Part shown: piece after piece, positions 44,723 through 56,304 of the stretch
Position numbering within the stretch: position 1 is the first letter of the stretch
How the letters are laid out: every line of letters starts with the position of its first letter
Assembly: GCA_022376465.1 (NCBI GenBank)
Contig: JACDTU010000005.1
Coordinates: 298,001 to 362,000, forward strand
Reading direction: 5' to 3'
Length of the DNA: 64,000 nucleotides
Origin: Cubamyces lactineus
Lineage: Eukaryota > Basidiomycota > Agaricomycetes > Polyporales > Polyporaceae
Position numbers and translations under genes: made by a program
The notes under the pieces: model-generated
The model's input: the letters and a program-made list of their open reading frames with translations, nothing else
Databases searched by the model: none
Told to the model about the DNA's origin: nothing

Positions 44723-46736
44723 ATGAGGTCTCCAACGCTGCTGCTCGCAACAACTGCCGCATTCTTTCCTGCGTATGCGTTCCAGCTCCCGTTCAATATC
44801 AAGCTACCCTTCTTTGGTGGCTCGCAGGCCCCGCTTGCAGCTCCTGAGCTCCCAGAGACTGCAACTCCGAACCGCATCGCAGTCATTGGTGCTGGGGCTG
44901 CAGGGTCGTCTGCTGCATATTGGATCGCCAAAGGGAAGGAACGGTATGGCTTGGACGTCGAGGTGGATGTGTATGACAAGAACTCGTACGTTGGCGGACG
45001 TGAGTACAGACATCCATTGCTTCGTCCCCAATCTCGATACCTTGGGTCTGCAATGTAAGCTATGTGTGCACGAGTAAGGGGCTGAGGCACTTTATATAGG
45101 GAGCACCACCGTCTATCCCTACGACAATGAGACACTCGAAGCTGTTGAACTCGGAGCTTCCATCTTCGTCAAGGTCAACAAGAACCTATGGCGCGCTGTC
45201 GACGAGTTTGGCCTCGAACGCGTGAACTTCGACGGTGATGATGATGACGTGATGGGAATCTGGGATGGCCAGGAGTTCGCATTGACTGTAAGTGCGGCTT
45301 CGCGTCTTCCGGGCCCCTTGTCTGACCTAGTTATAACAGACTGGTGGTGGGAGCTTCTACAGTGACTGGCTGAACAAGATCAAGATCATTTGGCGGTATG
45401 GGTACAAAGCCCCAACTAAAACCCAAGCGCTGTAAGTTGTCCTTTCGTCCTTTCGCCCATGAACGATGTCTTATTCGCGGTTGCCAGAGTGAAGAGTATG
45501 GTCGACAGGTTCCTGACGCTGTACAGTCCCCATACGCCGCAATGGTCGAATGTGTCTTCCGTCGTCTCGGAGCTTGGCTGGGCAGAAGTGACCGCACAAA
45601 CCGCTGCCGAGTATTTCGACTTGCAGGGCATTGACAGGCGCTGGACGAGGGAGTTGGTCGAGGCCGCTACGCGCGTCAACTATGGCCAGGTAGGTTGAAG
45701 CTGGTGCTCGATCTTTGCTTGGAGACTGACATATGCGTAGAATGTAGACCAGATTCACGCCCTTGAGGGTCTCTGTTCCCTCGCTGCAACCGGGGCGTCG
45801 AGCGTCAAAGGAGGGAACTTCCAGATATTTGAGCATTTCATCGCAGAGTCGAAGGCATCTGTGTATCTCAACACTACCGTATGTTCATCGCGTTCGTGAC
45901 TTGACCTTTGCTCACCTGAAATATCGCCCCAGGTGAAATCGATCTCACACTACCATCCATCTGGACCTTGGCTCGTGGAGTCGACAGCATTCGATCAGCC
46001 GCGCTTGTACCGCGCAGTGATCCTCGCAGCGCCCTTCCACCAAGCTAAGATCAACTTCAAAGCCTCCCTCGCAGCCGTCCCGGAGCAGCCCTATGTCCAC
46101 TTGCACGTCACGCTCCTCAGCACATCTTCCCCGACGCCTAACCCGAATTATTTCAACCTCGGTCATGGCGCTAAGGCACCGACGACGTTGCTCACAACGT
46201 ACGAGGGCGTACGCTCGCGCGGCGGCCCTGAGCCTGAGTTCAACTCGCTCACGTACCATGGGCCCGTTCGGGACAAGAATGGCGTGGTGCAGACGAACGC
46301 CCAGGGAGAGAAGGAATGGGTCGTCAAGATCTTCTCGAAGAACCGGATCGAGGACGAATGGCTGGAACGTATGTTTGGGGGCAACGTGGGCTGGGTATTG
46401 CGCAAGGAGTGGGATGCGTACCCGGTCTTGCCGCCTACGACTGAGTTCCCGCCTGTGAAGCTCGCGGATGGGCTGTACTACGTGAATGCCTTCGAGCCGT
46501 ACGTTCCTTCCTCACCTGCCCTGACGTCAATTGCATCGTGCTAACCATCTACTAGGCTGATCTCGACGATGGAGACCGAGACGATCGCAGCACGAAACGT
46601 CGCTGATCTCCTCTTGAAAGAGCACTTCAACGCTGGCATCTGCAATCCCACGCGACACGACGAAAACACGGAACGCTCCAATGAGGAGTTCGTCTACGGG
46701 TGGGACTGCCCGAAGGTGGACGACACCAAGCTATGA
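44723..46736 (+). CDS. Prenylcysteine oxidase B, secreted or vacuolar flavoprotein
   Basis: PCYOX1-family thioether oxidase of 547 aa. Exons are 44723-44999, 45100-45287, 45340-45431, 45488-45689, 45741-45878, 45933-46498 and 46556-46736; the sum is a multiple of three. The signal peptide is MRSPTLLLATTAAFFPAYAF. The FAD fold is IAVIGAGAAGSSAAYWIA, followed by YDKNSYVGGR, TGGGSFYSDWL, ATRVNYGQ, SSVKGGNFQIFEHFIA and YRAVILAAPFHQAKI. The C-terminus is YGWDCPKVDDTKL, eight residues longer than in paralogue A. The substrate is presumed to be prenylcysteine from turnover of lipidated proteins or, in basidiomycetes, of farnesylated mating pheromones; the latter is inference. Confidence 0.93.
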
Positions 46737-47442
46737 CGCGCCATAGTTCCGCACTGCTACACGACTTTCTAATGTTGTATATCTATTGTGGATTTTCGCT
46801 TGTGCTACTTATACCTATTCGCTGACAGTGCTTTGCTATCGATGCTACTTCGTTATATCCTCTCAAACTGGCCCTTGTGTCGGTCTTTCGGTGCGCAGGA
46901 AACTAGATGAGCAGGGGTCCGAGAAAGGCAAGTGTAGTGGTTTGATGTCGATGACGTCACGTCCTACTGGCCGCCAACGGTTACTCTGGACGTTTGGCCG
47001 TCTTCGATCATCTCTCGCGAAATGCATCTGGTACATCATTGCAGCACTATGGGACACTGCGCGGCGGAATATATCCTAGCTCCTAGCTCCGAGGTCGCCG
47101 TACGAGTATTCACGTGAATTTGACAGACATAGCATCGAATTGAGCGGGAGGCTGCAAGAATGGTTGACACTAGAACGTCAGCCTCGATGGGTGAGTGGGT
47201 CGAAACTCCTGTAAAAGGGAATTCATAAACTGATCTACACTGTCAGCTCATGACGATATCTCCGGACCCTGCCTCCTCCAATCGTAAACGATGAATGTCG
47301 CGATCCAAGTCTTGGAGGCTGACATCCGGCGACGATAATGATCAGCCCTATGCTGCTTTCCTCATAAAAAGCGACGAGCATGAGCAGAGGCTGGTCATCC
47401 TCCTTTGCTCCTACTGTCACGATACCTGCTGCACCCACACGC
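46737..47442. other. Intergenic, kinase promoter
   Basis: Downstream flank of oxidase B and promoter of the kinase. CATAAAAAG at about 47363 may serve as a TATA element for the kinase. An upstream ATG at 47380 opens a frame that overlaps the kinase start and ends at 47589; whether it is transcribed depends on the start site. Confidence 0.4.
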
Positions 47443-47571
47443 ATACTATACATTCCCACTCGCAAACTACCCCCATACTACACATTCCCACTCCCAAGCT
47501 ACCCCCATACGACACACTCCCACTCGCAAACTACCCCCCATACTACACGTTCCTACTCGCAAACTACCCCC
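47443..47571 (+). repeat. Four 32-33 bp tandem repeats in the kinase 5' leader
   Basis: The unit begins ATACTACACATTCCCACTCG and ends in a C5-C6 run. Copies lie at 47443-47474, 47475-47506, 47507-47539 and 47540-47571 with a few differences each. The array ends 7 nt before the kinase ATG. No unit contains a stop codon in any + frame. Confidence 0.9.
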
Positions 47572-47578
47572 ATCTGCC

Positions 47579-50366
47579 ATGCCTTTTAGAAAATTCTTCG
47601 GTCTCGCCAAGAAGACCAAGGCCATGGCAGCTGCCCCCACGCCGGTCGTGGAGGTCGTTGTGAAGGTCGAGAAGACGGTCGAACCTCGTTCGGAGGAGAC
47701 CCTTCAGCGGGAGTTGGACGCTTACGGCCCCGTCCACGTCTGCATGACGTTTGGTGAGGACGGCGAGATGGTGAGTACATCGAGCACCCTATCGACCGTA
47801 TTGGCACAGGCTCATCTTGTTACGCAGCTCACCTACAAGCTGGAGCATCTGGTTACCGAGGCCCCAAAGGCGACGCTCATGGTCGCCGAGGCTGACAAGC
47901 CGACGCCGGTCGCTCTTTCCAACGTGACCACCCTCGTCGGGTCGCCGGTGCCCTCCAACCCCGCATCCCCCTTCCTCACCGCCGAAGGACCTGAGGACAA
48001 GGCCAAGCTCTCCGCTGCGTCTCGCACGACCCTCGTTGCTTCCGAGCTCCCCGAAGCCAAAGAGGTCGACGCTTCTGCCCCTGAGCCCACCTGCGAGCGC
48101 GTTCTCAAGATCGAGGACTTCCGCGTCATTCGCGTCCTCGGCGAAGGCGGACAAGGCCTCGTCATGCTCGTCCACGACAAGCTCACGAACAAGCTCTTTG
48201 CGCTCAAGGCGATCAAGAAGGAGGTGCTCCCCACCAAGGACTTCCTCACCGCCTTCGTGGAGCAGAACATCATGCAGACGTTCGCAGGCAACCCGTTCTT
48301 CACGGCTCTCAAGGGTAGCTTCGAGGATGACGACCACTTCTACCTCATCACCGTGAGTATGCGTCTACTCGTCCTTCCGTCGCGTTGCTTATGTTCTCTT
48401 AGGACTACCTCTCGGGTGGGGACCTCAGCAACAGGATCCGCAAGCAGGGCAAGCTCCCGAACAATGAGGCCCGCCGCTATGCCGCACAGATCGTACGTAT
48501 TTTACTTTCATCTACAGATATTCTGTGCTCAACCTTCGTAGATCTTGGGCATGGAGGAACTTCGCCGCCAGAGGATCATCCACCGCGACATCAAGCCCCA
48601 GAACATCCTGCTCAATGCGCAGGACGAGGCCATCATTTCCGACTTTGGCCTCGCGCGTACGTTTGGGCGCACAGTCGCACAGCAGCCGTGGAAGAAGCGC
48701 AAGATGTGGCAACAAAAGGAGGATATTGAGGAGGACGGCGACGAACTCGAGCCGTCCCTCAGGAAGGACCAGACCCAAGCAGCGTGCGGTACCTTCGGGT
48801 ACATCCCTCCCGAGATGTTCGAATCGGGAACCCATTCGTACGAGGCGGACGTCTGGTCGTTCGCAGTTACTCTCTACGAGATGCTGCATGGAAAGGTGAG
48901 CAAATATCTTTCCTCGGTGGATATAGAGGCTAGCTGCTGACAATCCCGCTAGCTGCCATTCGGCTATGAAAACAGGGAGATGCCCACCAACGAGGCCATT
49001 TCCCACGTCGTTCTGGACGCGGTCGAGATCGATGACCATGTCGACCCCGACGCGAATGATCTGCTCCAGGCGGTGAGTACCTCCCTTGACTTGCATCGTT
49101 ATCTGCATGCTCACGAGTCTCGACATTCAAGATGCTCGCCAAGGACCCAATGAGGAGGCCCACTTGGGAGCAGATCAAGGAACACCCCTGGTTTGATGCC
49201 ATGTAAGTCTCAATGTCGCACACGCATTTTAGAAGCTTTACTCAAACAACTCTAGTGACTGGGCTCAAATCGCGTGCCGGAAGCCACCGTCCCCTGTCAT
49301 GGCCCCTGCGGACCTCAAGGCTGTACGTTGCATATCCTACTCGCAGGCGTCCCTTATCTAACCTGTACTATCCCAGGAACCAAACGTCCGCTACATTCGC
49401 TTCTGCGACCCCTACGGGGAAGGAGAAAACCCTTACCCTTTCTTCCACTGGGTGTCCCCAGAGCTCGAGGCCACACTCCCCGAGCCCGCGCCCGCGACTG
49501 AGACCAAGCAATCGAAGTGGCGCGCAATCACCCAAACTGACAAGCTGCAGACCCTCTTTGCGAAGAAGAGTCCTGCACCCATTGCCCTCCAGGCACCCAC
49601 CGAGTACTGCAATGCATCCGACGCCTACGTCGGCCTCGCTACAACTACAGACAAGTTCGACGCGATCATGTCCTGCTCCTCGGACTACGGTAGCACTTAC
49701 CGACACCGTTTCGCTTGCGAGTGGGACGCATCCCCCATGTCGCTCACGCGCCCGAGTCCCGCCGGCTCTGCGGACTCGGAGCCATTGGACGAAGATGCTT
49801 CCCCGGCCACCTTCAAGGCAACTCCCTCGGATACTAGCTTGGACTCCTGTTATTCGCTGCAAGCCATCGCTCTTGCGTACCTTGTTGCGAACCCCTACGC
49901 GCACACCTCGCGCATCTCGCCCCCTACGACACCGCCCCCTACGGCAACCCCCATGGCTGCGCCCCCTACGGCTACGCCCCCCTTGGCTTTACCCCCTGAG
50001 GTTTCAGCCACTACTACTTCGCCCCCTACGGCATCGTCCCATCTAGACGAAAACAACAACACCCCGAGAGACCTCGACCTTTCACGCGAGCCCGCTTCAT
50101 CGGCCGCTGGTCGCTCGTCTCGTCTCTGGGGCTTACCAACGAAAAGCACCTTCGACTCTATCTCACTCGAGGACGCACTCCCGGGCTCAACCTCATGCTC
50201 GAGCCCCGACGCAGACTCATCAGGTCCAGGCCCCACTCCTCAGACTCACTGGTCCTTCTGGACCGGCTGGAAGGTTGTGGTACAACGGCTGAAGACCTGG
50301 TGGGCCCGGCGCGGGGTCAAGGAGGTGCGCAGGGTGGAGAGAGGAAGGATAGATCTGCTGGAATGA
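47579..50366 (+). CDS. AGC-like serine/threonine protein kinase, orphan
   Basis: Active-looking protein kinase with long flanks. Exons are 47579-47770, 47828-48352, 48403-48492, 48542-48895, 48953-49072, 49132-49202, 49256-49322 and 49377-50366. A low-complexity N-terminus (about 160 residues) precedes the kinase domain. The glycine loop is LGEGGQG, the ATP lysine is in FALKAIKK, the catalytic loop is HRDIKPQNILL and the metal site is DFGLA. An activation segment of unusual length (about 55 residues, Lys-rich then Glu/Asp-rich) leads to CGTFGYIPPE in place of the usual APE. DVWSFAVTLYEML and RRPTWEQIKEHPWF close the domain. An AGC-tail-like FCDPYGEGENPYPFF follows, then about 290 low-complexity residues with Pro/Thr/Ala repeats. 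The first intron (57 nt) is in frame and stop-free. No close named family is recognised; the substrate is unknown. Confidence 0.85.
49918..50038 (+). repeat. Coding Pro/Thr/Ala minisatellite in the kinase tail
   Basis: Imperfect repeats of CGCCCCCTACGG-type units encode SPPTTPPPTATPM and APPTATPPL. The repetition is visible in DNA as well as in protein, so the tail probably grew by slippage. Confidence 0.7.
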
Positions 50367-52916
50367 TGACTTAGAGGAGGCACGCTCGTTCTCGGGTAGG
50401 CCTGGTACTGCCCTCGCGGTGGTGCTTACGGTTCGGCTCTCCTTGCTCTCGCTTGCTATTGCTGCTCTCGTTTCTGCTGCTGCTCTTGTTGCTATCGCTG
50501 CTCTCGTCGCTATCGTTGCTTTCGTTGCTTTCGTTGCTCTCGTTGCTCTCGTCGCTCTGTTGTCTCCTCTCTCGGTTGTGGTTCTGTTACTTATCTTCGC
50601 GCTCTGGTAGCGCCCTTCCCCTACTTCTTAGATTCACCCTTCATCCCCCCTACCTAATTACCCCACCCCATCCATCTGCCTACCTACCCACTTTAATCTA
50701 CTTGCTTTGGTTTGCTCGCCTATATACTGCTATCGTCTCCTAGCTATCATGTCATGCCGTCACGAATTCCAGAGTTTCTCCATGTTGTGATCGTCCTTCT
50801 CCAGTGGCCCTTCTGCCGTCTTCGTTGGAGAGCGCTTCCTGTGCTTCGTTGCCACCGTAACCTTGAGCTTGCTTGCGCTACAGGACTCCGCGGCCCACAC
50901 CTTAGGCTCTGAGGGCTGCGAGCCGCCTGTACCGCGGCTCGGATCTTCTGTCTGGTCTTCCGATATTCTTGCCTTGGCTACTGTATAGTCTGTCCCTGGG
51001 AGTGCTTGGCGTTTACTGGTTCGTGGACCCGGGCACTATAATGAGCCGTCTTACTGGTGGTCTATATATGATGCCTGTGCCCCTTGTACATGTCATCTCG
51101 TAGCTTCGTGTGCCCTGGCTCGCTGGTACCATGCGGTCGTAGTGGAGCAAGACTAGCGCTACGAGGGGTATCCAAGGGGTAACACGTTCATGTACAGCTT
51201 ATGACGCACCTTCAACATAATTGGCAGCGGGAGAGGTCCCTATCACCGACGTCTTGAGCATATTGAACGTTCACGGCCGTCGAGACTCAATGAACACATC
51301 CTGTCCACCCTGTCTGCCTGCCCACCGCGCTTCGAAGATGCCGAAGCTCTGACGCTTGCCAGCCAATTGCGAGAGCATACACGGGAGAAAGGAAGACGTC
51401 GACGTTCATAGATTCGTTGCCATTCGCGGCCGAGAGTAGGGCTCAGCGCTCAGGCGTGATTGCGGAAATGCGTGTTCGTCTACTTGGATCTTCCTCATGG
51501 ACGCCCTCGCCCGGTGCTTATACTCGCTGACAGAGAACCCCTCCCACTGACCTCATACCTACACAGTATCATCCTCGGCGTTCTGATGTACCGATAGGAC
51601 GCTCACGATACTTGTAACTGTCGAACTGTGCCGGCGATTGCCCTCTAAGCTTCAGGGCTGCATCTGGACCCTTGCTGCGATGGACGTCACTAGCATACAT
51701 CATGGACCATGCTCAGATGAGATTTAGTTGCGGTTGATGTGCCTCCTACCACGCACAAGGATACACTGCTGCGGTGGATTGAGTTGGATGCGTGAACCCT
51801 GAAGCTAGGTATCTGATATTCCACACCGGCCCAAATTCTCTCACCCGGTACCTTCGCGCACCCGCAAACACTGCCCTCCCAGCCTTCCACCGAGGGTCGC
51901 ATCGCGTTCATGTTCCTGAGAACGGTCACCCTTGACATCACCATCGTCCTGAATGGCGAGCGCACGTAGGGCCGCTCTACCTGCCACCGGTGCCACGGCC
52001 ATAGGGCTTCGAGGGTATTTTCGCGCATTGGCGGTGGTCTGACCGGGTCGAATAGACATGGGACGCGGTTGCGCCATCCCTCAGCGCCGAGCACCACCGA
52101 TGTCGCGCACCGAGCACTGGAAATCGAGGGCTTTCGGCTTCCAGGCCGTTTGTGTCCGCACTGTCGATCGACCGCATCCGAGAGCGCATAACCGGATAGA
52201 ATCCGGTGGTCCTGGGATGGGCGGCTGCCGGTATGGAATTACTGACAGCGCACTGTCGCCGCAGACAAGGACAGCTGCCTGTGCGGTTTGTGCGGCCGCG
52301 ACGCACCAGAAGGATGCACGAAGGGGTTCCAGTGGACGATGTGTCCGTACCCGCTGCTTCCATGCTGCATCTTCTACATTGTCGAAGCTCGCCGCGTAGC
52401 AGCCATGCACTTCGCGGTTTGTCTGCACCAGTCGTTCCCACCGCACAGCACTTCGCACATACAAGCTTGGGTTCGACTTGCCCTCCTTGCTTACCGTGGG
52501 GTGCCATCGCCCGAATTGGGCACGAGTAACACCGGGCCAGTGAGAGAGACACCGGGCCCGTGCCTCGCTGGGCTCCCAGCCGCCGGGATGACGTTCTTCT
52601 CGCAGGCTTCTGCTTGAGAACGAAAGCGGACAGATATCCATTTGACCAAATACGCAGATGGAAGGGGTATCGGAGCTAGAAGTACACGGGAACGGCGCAC
52701 GAGCAAGGGACGGAGAAGCCGTGGGGCGAGGCTGCGAACGCGCGACGCACAGATGCGATCCGGCGAAGCTGGCGGTGGGCTCACTCCATTGCCGCAGCCA
52801 TGCTTCGTAGCCGAAGTCCGCCCGTAGAACGCCACCCTACCATAATCATCTCCGCTACTGCCAAGGTCGAGCCCAGGGTCGAAGCCGGAGCCGAAGACGA
52901 AACTTGAGCTTAAAGC
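50367..52916. other. Intergenic, 2.5 kb, no gene recognised
   Basis: After the kinase 3' flank and minisatellite I find no gene with a domain. Overlapping frames on both strands at 51690-52650 (up to 191 codons) have no signature and mask each other, so I do not call them. Confidence 0.45.
50443..50577. repeat. 9-nt minisatellite (GCTCTCGTT type) after the kinase
   Basis: Imperfect units such as GCTCTCGTT, GCTTTCGTT and GCTATCGCT run for about 135 bp, 75 bp beyond the kinase stop. All + frames read as Leu/Val/Ala and the minus frames as Asn/Glu/Ser, a consequence of the repeat; no start codon supports a protein. Confidence 0.8.
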
Positions 52917-54894
52917 TTAGGACTCGAAAGAGTCCCAGGCCGAGGACGTCGAGGGTAACGAAGATATCGATGATATCGACGGGGTGAGTGGTGTCGCGGA
53001 TGTCGCGGATGAGGGGGCTTCCTCTGGAGCGACCTCCATGACAAAAGCGGCAACCGCGTGCCAGTAGCCCTCCTGTACACAGGTGTCGTCTACGGAACAT
53101 GGGTCAACGCGTGCCATCTTTACTCCAGCCATGACGAGTGCAGCCAACGTGCGGCGAGACGTACTGTGCGTGCCTCTTGGGAATTCTACGAAGCGCGAGT
53201 GGCTCACGATGGCCTGCTTGGAGCTCTCGGCTTCCTTGACATCTGCTTCTTCGCCCTGTGGCCGATCGCTCGGACGTCGTCCACCAGGAGCACGCTGCTG
53301 GACAAGCTTCCAAAGCTCCTGCATGTGTTCGCGAGGGACGACCTCATCACGGACGCCGCTCAAGAGGAGCATCGGGATTTCGGCGGGAATGGATGGTACT
53401 TTGGACGCCGAGTCCCACTTTTGGTGGCAGAGGAACGCGAACGGGCCCAAGACCGGCAGCGCAGACGGGACGAGGCGTGGCAGGGAGAGGAACGTGTTCT
53501 CGAGGATGAGCGCGCGCACCTGGATGAAGAGATGGGCAGAGGGTTGCGACAGTCAGGGATTTGCAGGTGTCAGAGCTCGGGGAGAATTGTGGCGTACCGC
53601 ATGCGTGTTCCTGTGCGCGAGGTCGATGGCGACAGCCCCACCGATGGACTGCCCGTAGAGTATCTAGAGGGAATGCGTCATACGAGTCTCCTTGAGGGCC
53701 ACAGATCGGTCGGACGTACGATAGGTGTCTTGGAGAGGTAGGGGTGGGACAGAATATGGTCAAGCGCGCACTGAGCGTCTATACGGATACCTGGGGAAGA
53801 GGAGTGTTGAGTATGCAGGCGGCGAAACGAGGTCCAACTCGGTACATACCTTTCTCTGATGGGCTACCCTCCGAGCGACCGTATCTTTCGACGCGGCACG
53901 ATGAGCCGTTCTTGAGTCAAGTCGCAGCCGTTGCAATGGGACTCACCCGCGATAAGAAAGCATGAGGACGTTGCAGCGCATCTTGACGTAGAACACCTTC
54001 GCAAGGGGAATGCGATGGCCTACATTTCCACCGTTCCCATGAAACATGAGGACGGTGGGCCGCCGCGCTGCAAACTGAGACCCTTGACGTCAGTAAGGGG
54101 CACCTTGTAAATTCACGATTGGAGAGCTGCGAGTAGTGAATGCGACAGCCACCGAGGGACTGTACAATTCAGTCGAGGATATGGCTCGTTGTGTTAGACG
54201 CGCCTGAAGGCGCGAGAAGCGGAACCGGCTGACAGTGACAGTTGGTCGTTGTCCCAAGCTTAGCCCAGGTCTCTCATGAGGAGACATATGTCGATGTCAT
54301 GCGACAGAATTGTGATAGATGGCGAGCGGCTTCGTGGAGGGCTCGCAGCGGTCTTTCAGGTAAAATGCACGTACCTGCTCGTTTGTTTCGTTCTCAGAGG
54401 TCTCCACCGGCATTGCGCCAGGGAACGGCATCTCCGTCCGCTGGGTCAGAAGGTAGCATTGTAGGGTGACGTTATCAGGCGTGGTCAGGGGCAGATCTTG
54501 GTATGGAAGGTCAAAATCCGCTGGGTTAGGGACCTCTGCGCTGATGGTGCTCAGGACTGTGCTTGGAACGGGAACGAATGTATACATACCGGTGCGAGAG
54601 CCCGGCGGGAACGCGGACGGATAGATGAGATAGTTCTGGCCAAAGAACAGAAGACCAACGCCTGTACAGAACATTGAAACAATGAGCCGGTGTCACATGT
54701 TGGTATCGCACGTAGTTTGCGGAACATGCACTGAATAAGACTCGCGTGACGGCAGTAACTTACCGACGGTGGACAGTCCTGCGACAGTGGTAGCGGTTCC
54801 CTGGCACAGGTTTGAACACGATGACCTCGTATAAGCAAGGAGATTTCCTGCTCACTTTGACGAAGCTATCGAAGGACGGAAAGAGGCTGGACAT
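52917..54894 (-). CDS. Bem46/ABHD13-like alpha/beta hydrolase
   Basis: Membrane-anchored serine hydrolase of the Bem46 (ABHD13) group, in fungi linked to ER or plasma-membrane sites and polarity; its substrate is unknown. I start it at 54894: MSSLFPSFDSFVK splices to GTATTVAGLSTVG, then to VGLLFFGQNYLIYPSAFPPG, the conserved N-terminal membrane segment. The oxyanion region is MFHGNGGNVGHRIPLA (near 54050), followed by RG and the GLSEG block across an intron. The nucleophile elbow is YGQSIGGAVAID (near 53650), the acid is in LLLSGVRDEVVP, and the His is in FPRGTHSTS. The C-terminus is Ser/Thr-rich. The catalytic triad is complete. Exon borders were placed by eye. Confidence 0.88.
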
Positions 54895-56178
54895 TGCGGG
54901 CGTATACAGAGCCTGAGGAATGTTCACGCCGAGTGCTCAAGCTGCCGCAGTCTGAGTCTGCACGTTGTGGCACCAGCCAGAGCGGTCGGTGTTTGGCCTT
55001 GTTGTGCAGCACCTTCAATCACGACGGAGAAATCGTGGGAAAAGAACTCTAAAGCCAAAACTAAAGTTTATTCAACGCCTTCAGTTCCCATCCCTCCGCC
55101 GTGTAGTGGCTCTACACCCAGCTGTCCCTCAAGCTCATGCTACAGATCTACAACTTCCTTGTTCAATGTTTGGCCGCAACCTGTGAACGCGGCCGCTCTG
55201 ACTCGAATGGCAGTGCGCGTCATGCGATATCTGCCCTTCCGAACATAAGACCTGGGAATTCCGCCGGAGACCCCGCTGCCCGCCAGCACACAGTAATGTT
55301 CCACCCCGATCTCGACCAGCGTATTGCAGTCACCGGGTGAACATTTGGCTATCCTGCGCAATCCATCGGGATTCCCTTGCAATGGCCTCATCGATCCACC
55401 AGACGACGCCATATCGTTCAATCTCTCGAACAGAATCCGAAGGCCCAGTCGTGGCCAGTCAGTTGTGGCCGCTCGCCGGAGTCCACGCCATCTTCTAATC
55501 ACGCTCAATTCACAATCAAGAAGCCAGGCTAAGCCAGCCATCTTCACCCGTTTACCGACCCGATCTTTATGGGCGCTGCATATGTCTCAACATCTGATTG
55601 GTCCGGTAAAGATGGATGGCCCATGCGGCACCCCGTTTCTAGGGCGCGTAACATACCGATCTTGACAAGTCACTCATATCGCCCTCCGTTCCGTCTCCTC
55701 CGCTCCCGCCTCCCTGCGCACCGTACGTCATGCGGAATCCTTAGCGGGGCGCGTACGCTAGCCGACGTCCGCATACTTTACCATACGCGTCGAGGCGGCG
55801 CGCAGCATTATGTCCGGCTGCACGACCTCCCCCGCCATGTACAACGTTCGATGGCAGCAAGGTTGAGAGCTATTATGTCTTCTGGATCGTGTCAGACCGC
55901 CGGTGATGAGGACGTCCGCATATGACGGATGGAAGAGCGGGACCAGTGTGGGCGTGATCTTCCCAGATTCGTGAGCGCAACGTTTTCGTGCTGTGGAGTT
56001 TGGACTGATCAAATGCGTCCTCGGGTGGAGTCTAGCATGCTTCCCTCGGCAGCGTGAAAGTTGCCTGAAACACTTCGCGCGCTATTCCAGCTTCGCGTCC
56101 AACCGCCACCAATCCATCCCAGATCCCCGGGTACGCACATGTCGTCAGAACTAACCTCGACTCGCCTCGGGCTCGGGG
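54895..56178. other. Intergenic, 1.3 kb, no gene recognised
   Basis: Divergent region between the hydrolase (-) and the secreted repeat protein (+). Open frames at 55140-55925 overlap on both strands and carry no domain. Confidence 0.45.
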
Positions 56179-56184
56179 TATAAA
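56179..56184 (+). promoter_or_regulatory. TATA box of the secreted repeat protein
   Basis: TATAAA in a GC-rich context, 126 nt upstream of the ATG at 56305. The CT-rich stretch between fits a 5' leader, suggesting a strongly expressed gene. Confidence 0.65.
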
Positions 56185-56304
56185 GGCGGCAACGAGTCTC
56201 GCTAGAACCTCACTGACTTCGAGTCACTCTTCTCTCTACCTCCTCCAACCCACCCCCAGTCGCTCGCACAGCACTTCGCAATTCCCTCACGCTCTTTTGC
56301 AAAA

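Noticed and set aside
50419..50610. 63-residue hydrophobic micro-protein
   Set aside because: Has no ATG and consists of the 9-nt minisatellite; all forward frames look hydrophobic for the same reason.
51690..52650. Overlapping frames of 130-190 codons on both strands
   Set aside because: They mask each other, contain no recognisable motif and lack a credible promoter or splice pattern.
55140..55547. 135-codon minus-strand frame between hydrolase and secreted protein
   Set aside because: No domain or homologous motif seen, and competing frames overlap on the other strand.
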